Assembly: GCA_038124765.1 (NCBI GenBank)
Contig: JAYPCO010000002.1
Coordinates: 1-59,004, forward strand
Direction: 5' to 3'
DNA length: 59,004 nt
Origin: HIMB59 sp038124765
Lineage (GTDB): Bacteria; Pseudomonadota; Alphaproteobacteria; HIMB59
Below, piece by piece: positions 1-7,931 of this stretch. Under the pieces are notes generated by a model. The model ran no database searches. It was not told the origin of the DNA and saw only the letters and a list, made by a program, of their open reading frames with translations. The stretch's first letter is position 1. Each line of letters opens with the position of its first letter. The position numbers and the translations under genes are program-made.

Positions 1-539
1 TGAATAAAATAAGAAGAGTTTCTAAAAAATTCGAAAATCATTTTTGGTCAGGGGTGTCCTTAGATGAACTATTCCAGCAAATTGATGATTTTGATGAAGA
101 GAGTTTTTCCAATATTTTCAGAAATATTATGAGTGAATATGAAAAATCTCGATCCAGAACTGCAAAAGTTGACTCTGCATTTGTTCAAAGACTTTATACT
201 TCATTAGATTTAAGTATTGCCAATGAAGACTCTAGATTAAATAAAGGATTGTCTTTTTTAGCATCAGCGGGCTCTGTTGCGCCTTTTATTGGTTTGTTTG
301 GAACCGTTTGGGGGATAATGAGCAGTTTCCAGGCAATAGCAATAGCACAAAATACAAACCTCGCGGTTGTTGCTCCAGGAATTGCTGAGGCCCTATTCGT
401 AACTGCTTTAGGCTTGTTTGTTGCTATTCCAGCGACTGCCTTCTACAATTTGATTACTTCAAAAATTGATACTTATTTATCTGAGGCAGAGAGTTTTGGA
501 AAAGATTTAGTGAATATAATTTCTCGACAAGTAAATTAG
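1..539 (+). CDS. tolQ: TolQ, proton-channel subunit of Tol-Pal (5' end cut by window)
   Basis: Inner-membrane protein of the MotA/TolQ/ExbB family; with TolR it uses proton flow to energise TolA. The frame is open from the first bases of the window (first full codon at 3), so the GTG at 54 is internal and the true start lies upstream. About 179 residues are visible against roughly 230 in the family, so the N-terminus with the first membrane segment is missing. The two remaining membrane segments are clear: one around SVAPFIGLFGTVWGIM (about 273-330) and one around PGIAEALFVTALGLFVAIP (about 375-435), which are the most conserved parts of TolQ/ExbB. tolR follows after 4 bases, so this heads the visible tol operon. 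Confidence 0.95.
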   Translation, partial: NKIRRVSKKFENHFWSGVSLDELFQQIDDFDEESFSNIFRNIMSEYEKSRSRTAKVDSAFVQRLYTSLDLSIANEDSRLNKGLSFLASAGSVAPFIGLFGTVWGIMSSFQAIAIAQNTNLAVVAPGIAEALFVTALGLFVAIPATAFYNLITSKIDTYLSEAESFGKDLVNIISRQVN

Positions 540-543
540 ACTT

Positions 544-939
544 ATGAGAAAAAAACATCGGCCCGTATCTAACATTAACGTCACTCCCATGGTGGATGTC
601 ATGTTGGTCTTGCTAATTGTATTTATGGTCACCGCACCACTTTTGACGGTGGGCGTCCCAGTCAACTTACCGAAAGTTGAAGCTAATTCTTTAGATGCTC
701 AAAGAGAGCCTTTAGAAATATCTATTAACTCAGATAATGAAATTTTTATTGGTGATGATGCTATCCAATTCCAGGATTTAATAAATAAAGTTAATGCTAT
801 TGCTGGCAACAATAGCGATATAAGAATTTTTTTGAGGGCAGATAGCGCAATCGACTATGGAGAGGTAATGAAAGTATTGGGCGCACTTAATACCTCTGGT
901 TTTTTGAAAATTGCTCTCGTAACAAAAAAACCAAGTTAA
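544..939 (+). CDS. tolR: TolR, Tol-Pal inner-membrane subunit
   Basis: ExbD/TolR family, 131 residues. It has a short cytoplasmic start, one membrane segment (about residues 17-36) and a periplasmic domain. Asp18 in the motif NVTPMVDVMLVLLIVFMV matches the membrane aspartate that carries protons with TolQ in this family. The periplasmic part contains the PVNLPK segment typical of TolR/ExbD. It starts with ATG 4 bases after tolQ and its stop codon directly abuts the tolA start, so the three genes are one transcription unit. Length is slightly short of the usual ~140. Confidence 0.95.
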   Translation: MRKKHRPVSNINVTPMVDVMLVLLIVFMVTAPLLTVGVPVNLPKVEANSLDAQREPLEISINSDNEIFIGDDAIQFQDLINKVNAIAGNNSDIRIFLRADSAIDYGEVMKVLGALNTSGFLKIALVTKKPS

Positions 940-1998
940 TTGACTACATTACTACTAAATCCATTTCGAAATATTTTCCTTTTTATTGAAAACTTCAGTT
1001 ATAAAAAAAGGGATTATTATTTTCAAATAATTTCCTTTGGTATCCATCTTCTTATTCTCATTCCAATGATTAATTTTACGTTTGAAAAAAAAGTAAGTGA
1101 TATTCCGATGATTTTACCAGTTGAAATGTTTATTGTGGAGGAAGAGACTGCCGCCCCAGAATTTAAACAAGAAATCAATGAAATTGTTCCTACCTTTCAA
1201 GAAGAGGTACAAGAGCAGCCAATCATAACCGAGCAACCTGATATAATTGAAGAAATTGTTGCTGAGGAAGCGGTAGAGGCAATACCTGTAACTGAACCAA
1301 TCCAGGAAGTCATTACCCCTGAAATTGTTGAACCTGTAATTCAGACTGAAAGCGAAACAGTTCTAGTGGATAGCGTAACTGAGGAGGCTAGTGAGTTTGT
1401 TATAGAAGAAGTGGTTCAGCCAGAAGAACAGAAACCGCAAGAAGAAACTCCGCCTATTGTCGAAAATGATTTCGAAATTAAGCTAAAACAAAAACCTGAA
1501 CCTAAAGAAATACCAGAGCCTTTAAAAGATATTGAAATAGCGGTGAAAAAAAAGCCTAACAAGAAATCTTTTAATGTGAGTACGGTGCTTAAAAACCTTG
1601 AAAACCAAGATCAGGATTTCAAAAAAGAACAAGAGGCATCCGAGGTACAGCAGGAAGAAGTATTTACGGAAAATGTTTCTGCTTCCATGACTATCTCTGA
1701 AATAGATTTATTAAGACAACAGTTATATTCTTGTTTAACGATACCCGCAGGTGCAAAAGCTCTTAAAGATTTAAAAGTGTTGGTAAATATTGAAGTTAAT
1801 CCAGATCGTACAATTAAAAATGCTATTTTAGTTAACAAAGAAAGGTCCGCTTCTGATAAGTATTTTAGAACCGCTGCTGAGGCTGCAATGCGAGCAGTTA
1901 ATAACCCAGAGTGTAGCCCTTTAAAATTACCTGAAGATAAATACGATCAGTGGAAAGAAATCAACTTTACTTTTGATTTCAGTTGGATGTTTGAATAA
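940..1998 (+). CDS. tolA: TolA, periplasm-spanning energy transducer
   Basis: Links the TolQR motor to Pal and TolB at the outer membrane. The 352 residues show a cytoplasmic tail, one membrane anchor (about 28-45) carrying Ser32 and His36 in the spacing S-x3-H, the pattern by which TolA and TonB anchors contact TolQ/ExbB, a long linker (about 60-195), and a C-terminal globular domain (about 250-352) with a Cys pair (LYSCL and NPECSP) as in TolA domain III. The linker is rich in Glu, Pro, Val and Ile rather than the Lys/Ala helix of enteric TolA and looks more like a TonB linker. The start is a TTG directly after the tolR stop; no better start precedes the membrane segment. Assignment rests on context and architecture. 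Confidence 0.85.
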   Translation: MTTLLLNPFRNIFLFIENFSYKKRDYYFQIISFGIHLLILIPMINFTFEKKVSDIPMILPVEMFIVEEETAAPEFKQEINEIVPTFQEEVQEQPIITEQPDIIEEIVAEEAVEAIPVTEPIQEVITPEIVEPVIQTESETVLVDSVTEEASEFVIEEVVQPEEQKPQEETPPIVENDFEIKLKQKPEPKEIPEPLKDIEIAVKKKPNKKSFNVSTVLKNLENQDQDFKKEQEASEVQQEEVFTENVSASMTISEIDLLRQQLYSCLTIPAGAKALKDLKVLVNIEVNPDRTIKNAILVNKERSASDKYFRTAAEAAMRAVNNPECSPLKLPEDKYDQWKEINFTFDFSWMFE

Positions 1999-2041
1999 TA
2001 AGTATTATTATTATTTTTCTTAGAGGTTTGGGATTTTATAC

Positions 2042-3358
2042 ATGATTAAGTTTCTTTTATTTTTTATTTTATTTTCAATTAAATCTTTTGCTGCTTTAGA
2101 TATTACAATTTCACAAGGTAAAGTAGAACCAACACCCATAGCTATTACACAATTTTTTGGCTCAGAAGCAGATACTTCAAGATATGGAAACACATTAAGA
2201 GATATCATATCCAAAAATCTTACAAACTCTGGACTCTTTTATACAGTCAACGAAGACCTTTATATCCAATCAGATAATCTTGTAGAGAAAGTCCCTAGGT
2301 TTGAAGATTGGAAGCTTATTAAAGCACAATTTTTACTAAGTGCTGACGTGAATAATACAGAAAATGGCATTACTTTAAGAATGCGTTTGTATGATGTTTT
2401 TGCAGGCCAGGAAATTTCTGCACTTAAAATGTCTATACCTGATGAAAAATTGTTAAGAAGGTTGGGGCATAAGGTAAGCGATATTGTCTATGAAAGAATA
2501 ACAGGAGAGTCAGGATATTTTGATACTCGTATAGTTTATGTATCAGAGGTAGGACCTTTAGATCAACGAATAAAAAGATTAGCCATTATGGATCAGGATG
2601 GCCATTTGGACAGTCATCAATTTTTAACTAATGGTAAGAATTTAGTTTTAACCCCACGATTTGCGCCAAATAACCAAATAATAACATATATGGAATACAA
2701 TAATAATGTTCCTAGGGTTTACATTTATAATCTACAAACCGGAGAGAGAGAAATTGTTGGGGATTTTCCAGGGATGACGTTCGCACCAAGATTTTCACCT
2801 GACAGTCAGAGTGTAATTATGTCTTTTTCTGATCCTAAAACAGCAAACTCAGAAATTTATTTAATGGATTTAAATACACGCTCCATAAACAGATTAACGA
2901 ACGACCCAGGCATCGATACATCACCTTCCTTTTCTCCTGATGGACAGAAAATTGTTTTCAATTCTGATAGGGGAGGAAGCCCACAATTATTTGTAATGGA
3001 TAAAGATGGAAGTAATATAAAAAGAATTTCTAAAGAAAGAGGAGTATACGGCAATCCTGTTTGGTCGCCTAGGGGGGATCAAATTGCATTTACAAAATTA
3101 ACTCAGGGAAGTTTTCATATTGGTATTATGGATACTAACGGTAACAACGAAAGAGTAATTGTTAAAGATTTTTCATTAGAGTCACCCGCTTGGTCCCCTA
3201 ATGGCAGATACCTAATTTTCCATCGACAAAAAAGATCGAATAGCGATGGTACTGGTGGAGAGACAACTGTTCATTTTATTGACATCACTGGTTACAACGA
3301 GAGAATCATCCCAACACCCAGAGATGGTAGTGACCCAGCATGGTCACCTCTATTATAA
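2042..3358 (+). CDS. tolB: TolB, periplasmic beta-propeller of Tol-Pal
   Basis: Periplasmic partner of Pal and TolA. The 438 residues begin with a signal peptide (1-17, cleavage expected after SFA), then an N-terminal alpha/beta domain (about 20-160) and a six-bladed propeller made of repeats of the type FSPDG / WSPxG (for example FSPDSQS, FSPDGQK, WSPRGDQ, WSPNGRY). Length is normal for the family. It lies 43 bases after tolA and 128 before pal, the standard order. A GGGA lies about 10 bases before the ATG. Confidence 0.96.
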   Translation: MIKFLLFFILFSIKSFAALDITISQGKVEPTPIAITQFFGSEADTSRYGNTLRDIISKNLTNSGLFYTVNEDLYIQSDNLVEKVPRFEDWKLIKAQFLLSADVNNTENGITLRMRLYDVFAGQEISALKMSIPDEKLLRRLGHKVSDIVYERITGESGYFDTRIVYVSEVGPLDQRIKRLAIMDQDGHLDSHQFLTNGKNLVLTPRFAPNNQIITYMEYNNNVPRVYIYNLQTGEREIVGDFPGMTFAPRFSPDSQSVIMSFSDPKTANSEIYLMDLNTRSINRLTNDPGIDTSPSFSPDGQKIVFNSDRGGSPQLFVMDKDGSNIKRISKERGVYGNPVWSPRGDQIAFTKLTQGSFHIGIMDTNGNNERVIVKDFSLESPAWSPNGRYLIFHRQKRSNSDGTGGETTVHFIDITGYNERIIPTPRDGSDPAWSPLL

Positions 3359-3433
3359 AATTGTTTAAAAATTCCATTACTTTTCAGCTATTTTTTACAA
3401 ATATTTTTAATATTTGACTTGATTTAATAGCGA

Positions 3434-3462
3434 TTAAGTGATTAATGTAACAAAACTATAGT
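3434..3462 (+). promoter_or_regulatory. possible pal promoter
   Basis: TTAAGT (3434-3439), 17 bases, TATAGT (3457-3462). The -10 is good and the -35 is poor. It would give a leader of about 18 bases that includes the GGAG ribosome site. A separate pal promoter is known in enteric bacteria; here it is suggested by the 128-base gap. TTGACT at 3414-3419 is nearby but has no -10 at a suitable distance. Confidence 0.3.
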
Positions 3463-3486
3463 TTAAAAACTTACGCGGAGATAATT

Positions 3487-3936
3487 ATGCTTAAAAAATT
3501 GTTTATGTTAGTAGTGACTGGCTTATTCTTAGCTTCATGTGCTGCAACAAATCAAAATTCTGGTGGATCAGTTAATGCTGGCACTCAGGAAGATTTAATT
3601 GTTAATGTTGGTGATAGAGTTTTCTTTGAATTCGATAGCGCTGAATTAACAGTAGATGCTCAAGCAACTCTTGATGCTCAAGCTGCATGGTTACAGCAGT
3701 ATTCTGATACTCAGATTACTATTGAAGGACATGCAGACGAAAGAGGAACTAGAGAATACAACTTAGCTCTTGGAGACAAGAGAGCTTTTGCAGTTTACTC
3801 TTATTTAGCACAAGCAGGTGTTGATACTAACAGAATGGACTATGTTAGCTGGGGTAAAGAAAGACCAGAAGTAGTTGGTTCTGATGAAAATGCTTGGAGT
3901 CAAAACAGACGCGGCGTTACAGTCGTAACTAACTAA
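3487..3936 (+). CDS. pal: Pal, peptidoglycan-associated lipoprotein
   Basis: Outer-membrane lipoprotein that binds peptidoglycan and TolB/TolA. The 149 residues start with a lipoprotein signal ending in the lipobox L-A-S-C (Cys18, followed by Ala, so outer-membrane sorting is expected), a short flexible linker, and an OmpA-type domain (about 45-148) with GHADERGTREYN and NRRGV, which include the Asp and Arg that hold diaminopimelate in this family. A clear ribosome site (GCGGAG) sits 6-8 bases before the ATG, unlike most genes here. GC and codon use suggest strong expression. A perfect hairpin follows (3947-3970). Confidence 0.97.
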   Translation: MLKKLFMLVVTGLFLASCAATNQNSGGSVNAGTQEDLIVNVGDRVFFEFDSAELTVDAQATLDAQAAWLQQYSDTQITIEGHADERGTREYNLALGDKRAFAVYSYLAQAGVDTNRMDYVSWGKERPEVVGSDENAWSQNRRGVTVVTN

Positions 3937-3946
3937 TTAAATTTTT

Positions 3947-3970
3947 AAGGGCGTTCATTTGAACGCCCTT
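3947..3970 (+). terminator. perfect stem-loop between pal and cpoB
   Basis: AAGGGCGTTC, loop ATTT, GAACGCCCTT: a 10-base-pair stem with a 4-base loop, starting 11 bases after the pal stop and ending 14 bases before the cpoB ATG. What follows is pyrimidine-rich but not a clean T run (CACTTACTTTTCTT), so it may be a partial terminator or an mRNA 3'-end stabiliser that keeps pal more abundant than cpoB. Confidence 0.6.
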
Positions 3971-3984
3971 CACTTACTTTTCTT

Positions 3985-4977
3985 ATGAAAAAAATTTACT
4001 TACTAGTCACAGTATTTTTTTTTTGCTTCTCCATAACAAGTTATTCCGCTAATCACAATCAATTAGATGTTGAAATTGAAAGACTAAAAAAAGATATAAC
4101 TGATCTTCAAAAATTTATTTATCAAAACGAACCTACTACAAGCCCATCAAAAGGAACGGTTGATTTAACAGAATTAAATAAAACTTTAGAAACTATATCA
4201 GATCGACTTTCTTCACTTGAACTACAAATAAAGGATATGAAGGAAGATATCAGTAACTTGTATTCTTTATATACATCTCCAAAGGTTGACAGCAGTCAAA
4301 AAATTGTAACTTCCAGTGAATTAAATATTGAAGAGAATGCATCAAAACTTGTTACAGAAAAATCCCAAAATGAACAAACCATTGGTCAAATGTCATTATC
4401 AAGTCTTGAAAAACAAGTTTTATCTTCAGACCAGGATAGCGAACAACAAAATCAGGAAGCTGAAATGACAAGTCAAAGTGAGGAGTTGAGCAATGAAGAC
4501 GTCATTAACAAAGACTTGGTAAACGAAGAGTTATTAGGAGAAATTAATGAAAGTCTATCTAAACCCAAGATAGATATTGATGCTCAATATCAAATTGCAA
4601 AATCAAGTATTGCTAGTTTAGATAATCAATCAGCTATAGATGCACTTTTAACAATTATTAATTCAGATAGTAACAACTCAGAAATGCTTGCAGAGTCTTA
4701 TTATTTATTAGGAAGAACTTACTTTTTAGAAAATAACATGATTGAAGCTGTTAAGTATTTCGGTATTAGGCATCGTGATTTTTCCAGTATTGATAGTTTT
4801 AAAGCCGAGAATTATTTTTGGCTCGGCAAATCACTATTTAATATTGGAGATCAAGAAAATGGTTGTTTGATAATGGAAGATATTATTTTTTCAAATCAGT
4901 TCATTAATAAATTAGAAATTATTGACTCTGCTAAGATATTACAAGGTGATAAGGATTGCGGCTTAATCATTGACTAA
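3985..4977 (+). CDS. cpoB: CpoB/YbgF, Tol-Pal accessory protein
   Basis: Periplasmic protein that coordinates Tol-Pal with peptidoglycan synthesis during division. The 330 residues show a signal peptide (1-22, SYSA), a heptad-like coiled-coil region (about 28-90, Leu/Ile-rich with many charged residues), a long Ser/Glu/Gln-rich acidic linker (about 100-195), and C-terminal TPR-like helices (about 200-325) containing SYYLLGRTYF and NYFWLGKSLF. The canonical protein is about 260 residues, so the linker is expanded. It follows pal in the standard order and overlaps tilS by 8 bases. Confidence 0.88.
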   Translation: MKKIYLLVTVFFFCFSITSYSANHNQLDVEIERLKKDITDLQKFIYQNEPTTSPSKGTVDLTELNKTLETISDRLSSLELQIKDMKEDISNLYSLYTSPKVDSSQKIVTSSELNIEENASKLVTEKSQNEQTIGQMSLSSLEKQVLSSDQDSEQQNQEAEMTSQSEELSNEDVINKDLVNEELLGEINESLSKPKIDIDAQYQIAKSSIASLDNQSAIDALLTIINSDSNNSEMLAESYYLLGRTYFLENNMIEAVKYFGIRHRDFSSIDSFKAENYFWLGKSLFNIGDQENGCLIMEDIIFSNQFINKLEIIDSAKILQGDKDCGLIID

Positions 4978-5929
4978 GAAAACTACCTTAGTTCATCATA
5001 TTAAAAATTATCTTTCATTACATTTTAGCAAAAAAAGCAAAATTTTAATTTCTCTATCGGGCGGTGTTGATAGCACTACGCTTTATTATTTAATTGTTAA
5101 TTCCAAATTTTTTAAAAATAAGAATATTCATATTATAATTTTTGATCATCAAATAAGAAGAGAAGGTAGATTTGAAATCAGACAGCTTGTTAAAGAATAT
5201 AACCTTTCAAGACATTCACTCATAATTAAAAAACTAAAGTTGACAAATTCGCAAAGTGGTTTTCAAAATAAGTCTCGATTGTTGAGATATAAATTTTTAA
5301 TTCAATATTCGAAAAAAAATAAAATTAATGATTTGTTTTTAGGCCATCACTTGGATGACTTAAATGAGACTTTCTTGATGCGAAAAGTTCATCAATCAAA
5401 CGTTAAAGGACTATCCTCAATCTTTACTGAAAAATTTAAAAATTTAATTTACCATCGACCATTAAGAGATTTCTCTAAAGCGAGTATTATTAAATTCGCA
5501 ACACAGAATGGAATAAAGTGGTATGAGGATAGAACTAATGCTGAGTTAGACTATAGTCGTAATAAGATTAGATCATTCCTGAATAATAAAAAGATTAATA
5601 AAAAAATTACCCAAGAAAGATTAAGGTATAAAGACTTAGCTAATATAAATAATTTATATTCAAATTATTTTAAAAGAATTACTAACAAGGATTATTTAAT
5701 TAACTATCAGAATTTTTCACAGTTAAATAAGACCTTACAAGAACATATAGTAAAATCATTCTTTTTATCAATACAAGGCAACCTTAAAAATCATAAATCT
5801 ATGAGGGAAAATAACGTAAAGGCTATTATTAAATTTATAAACCGGTCTAATAAAATAAGAAAAAATAGCGACGTTTTTGGTGGATTTATTACTTTTTATG
5901 ATAAAAAAATGAATTTAAAACTAACATAG
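4970..5929 (+). CDS. tilS: TilS, tRNA(Ile)-lysidine synthetase
   Basis: Attaches lysine to C34 of the CAU-anticodon isoleucine tRNA so that it reads AUA, which is essential in an AT-rich genome. The PP-loop ATP site SGGVDS is at residues 30-35 and the family motif GHHLDDLNET at 125-134; RPLRDFSK follows. At 319 residues it is about 100 shorter than the enteric enzyme, consistent with loss of the C-terminal tRNA-binding domain. The start is a TTG inside the end of cpoB (8-base overlap). ftsH follows after 49 bases, the usual alphaproteobacterial order. Confidence 0.93.
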   Translation: MTKKTTLVHHIKNYLSLHFSKKSKILISLSGGVDSTTLYYLIVNSKFFKNKNIHIIIFDHQIRREGRFEIRQLVKEYNLSRHSLIIKKLKLTNSQSGFQNKSRLLRYKFLIQYSKKNKINDLFLGHHLDDLNETFLMRKVHQSNVKGLSSIFTEKFKNLIYHRPLRDFSKASIIKFATQNGIKWYEDRTNAELDYSRNKIRSFLNNKKINKKITQERLRYKDLANINNLYSNYFKRITNKDYLINYQNFSQLNKTLQEHIVKSFFLSIQGNLKNHKSMRENNVKAIIKFINRSNKIRKNSDVFGGFITFYDKKMNLKLT

Positions 5930-5978
5930 GACTTTAAACGTAAATAACTAACACTATATTAATAGTATCAATTAAATT

Positions 5979-7904
5979 ATGAAAAATTTTTCAAAAAATA
6001 TTTTTGTTTGGGTAATAATCAGCCTTATTTTATTGGGTTTATTTAATATATTCAAAAACTCTCAAAGAGATTACGGTTCCATTACTTTTACTTACTCGAC
6101 TTTACTTGAAAAGACACAAAATGGAGAAATTAAATCTGTCGAAATCCAGGGTAATAATATTTATGGACAGACTATTGATGGCATTGATTTCTCTACATAT
6201 GCACCAAGAGATCCCAATCTCATTCAAACGTTAAATGATAACGGAGTTGCAATTAATGCTAAACCAGAGCAATCTGGAATGCACCCACTCTTAAGTATTT
6301 TTGTATCTTGGTTCCCAATGCTATTGCTAATTGGTGTATGGATTTTCTTTATGAGGCAGATGCAGTCCGGTAAGGGAGGCGGGGCCCTAGGATTTGGAAG
6401 ATCTAAAGCAAAACTTTTAAATGAAAATAAACAAAAAGTTACTTTTAGCGATGTGGCAGGTATTGACGAAGCCAAGCAAGAATTAGAAGAGGTTGTTTCT
6501 TTCTTAAAGGATCCTCATAAATTTCAAAGATTAGGCGCAAAAATACCCAAAGGTGCGTTACTTGTAGGCCCTCCGGGAACTGGTAAAACATTGCTAGCCA
6601 GAGCGATAGCAGGTGAGGCAGGTGTTCCTTTCTTTTCTATTTCTGGTTCAGACTTTGTAGAAATGTTTGTTGGAGTTGGCGCAAGCAGAGTCAGAGATAT
6701 GTTTGAGCAAGGTAAGAAAAACGCTCCATGTATTATCTTCATTGATGAAATCGATGCTGTGGGAAGACATAGAGGCGCTGGTCTTGGAGGTGGCAATGAC
6801 GAAAGAGAGCAGACTTTAAACCAACTATTGGTTGAAATGGACGGTTTTGAGGCAAATGAAGGAGTAATTATTGTTGCTGCAACTAACAGACCAGATGTTC
6901 TAGATCCAGCTTTATTAAGGCCTGGTAGATTTGACAGGCAAGTGGTTGTCCCAGCTCCTGATATTATTGGTAGAGATAAAATTTTAAAAGTTCATACAAA
7001 AAAAATTAAGATGGACAAATCTGTTAAAACGATAGCTATTGCAAGATCCACCCCAGGTTTTTCGGGTGCCGATTTAGCTAATATTGTCAATGAAGCTGCT
7101 CTAATCGCAGCTAGAAAAAACAAAAAAATTGTTACTATGGATGACTTTGAGGAAGCTAAGGACAAAGTCATGTTAGGTACTCAAAATAAATCTAAAATTA
7201 TCTCAGATTCAGAGAAAGAGGTTATTGCCTATCATGAAGCGGGCCATGCTTTAGCTAACCTTCACTGTGAACACGCAGATCCCATTTATAAGTCATCAAT
7301 TATTCCAACTGGTCGTGCATTAGGTTTTGTTATGAGTGTTCCCGAACAAGATAAAGTTATCCATCGAAAAGATGAATATTTAGATAAGCTTGTTGTTACA
7401 GTTGCAGCAAGAATTGCAGAGGAGTTAATATTTGGGCCTAATAAAATAGGTTCTGGCGCAGTTGGAGATATTCAACAAGTAACTAATTTAGCAAGAGCGA
7501 TGGTTACACAGATGGGTTATAGCGAAAAATTAGGTAGAGTGCGATACACTGGAAATCAAGAAGAGGTTTTTTTAGGTCATTCGGTTACACAATCCAAAAA
7601 TATTTCTGAGGAAACTGCAAGAATAATTGATCAAGAAGTTATTAAACTTGTTCAAGATGCTGAGAGCAGAGCAAGAAAAATACTTACTGAAAACATGAAA
7701 GATTTACATATTATCGCCAAAGGTCTTTTAGAATATGAGACATTAACTGGCGAGGAAATAAAGAATCTATTAAAGGGGATTAAACCAAAAAGAGATAATG
7801 ACTTATCAGATGATAGCACTTCTACTGATAATCAAAATACCTCTTCAAATAAAGGCCCTTTACCTTCTTTTACAAAAGATCAAAATTTTCCTCTTCCCAA
7901 TTAA
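5979..7904 (+). CDS. ftsH: FtsH, membrane AAA+ zinc protease
   Basis: Processive ATP-dependent protease of membrane and regulatory proteins; in enterics it degrades RpoH and LpxC, both encoded in this window. Two membrane segments (about 8-25 and 105-125) flank a periplasmic loop. The AAA domain has Walker A GPPGTGKT (197-204), Walker B IIFIDEID (252-259) and the arginine-finger region ATNRPDVLDPALLRPGRFDR. The zinc site HEAGH is at 419-423. The 641 residues are normal length. The C-terminal tail is Ser/Asn/Asp-rich and poorly conserved in the family. No strong ribosome site is visible before the ATG. Confidence 0.98.
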   Translation: MKNFSKNIFVWVIISLILLGLFNIFKNSQRDYGSITFTYSTLLEKTQNGEIKSVEIQGNNIYGQTIDGIDFSTYAPRDPNLIQTLNDNGVAINAKPEQSGMHPLLSIFVSWFPMLLLIGVWIFFMRQMQSGKGGGALGFGRSKAKLLNENKQKVTFSDVAGIDEAKQELEEVVSFLKDPHKFQRLGAKIPKGALLVGPPGTGKTLLARAIAGEAGVPFFSISGSDFVEMFVGVGASRVRDMFEQGKKNAPCIIFIDEIDAVGRHRGAGLGGGNDEREQTLNQLLVEMDGFEANEGVIIVAATNRPDVLDPALLRPGRFDRQVVVPAPDIIGRDKILKVHTKKIKMDKSVKTIAIARSTPGFSGADLANIVNEAALIAARKNKKIVTMDDFEEAKDKVMLGTQNKSKIISDSEKEVIAYHEAGHALANLHCEHADPIYKSSIIPTGRALGFVMSVPEQDKVIHRKDEYLDKLVVTVAARIAEELIFGPNKIGSGAVGDIQQVTNLARAMVTQMGYSEKLGRVRYTGNQEEVFLGHSVTQSKNISEETARIIDQEVIKLVQDAESRARKILTENMKDLHIIAKGLLEYETLTGEEIKNLLKGIKPKRDNDLSDDSTSTDNQNTSSNKGPLPSFTKDQNFPLPN

Positions 7905-7931
7905 GACTTATTTTAATAAACAATAATCCTT

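Noticed and set aside
3414..3419. TTGACT upstream of pal as -35
   Set aside because: No acceptable -10 occurs 16-18 bases downstream; the TATAGT at 3457 is too far for it.
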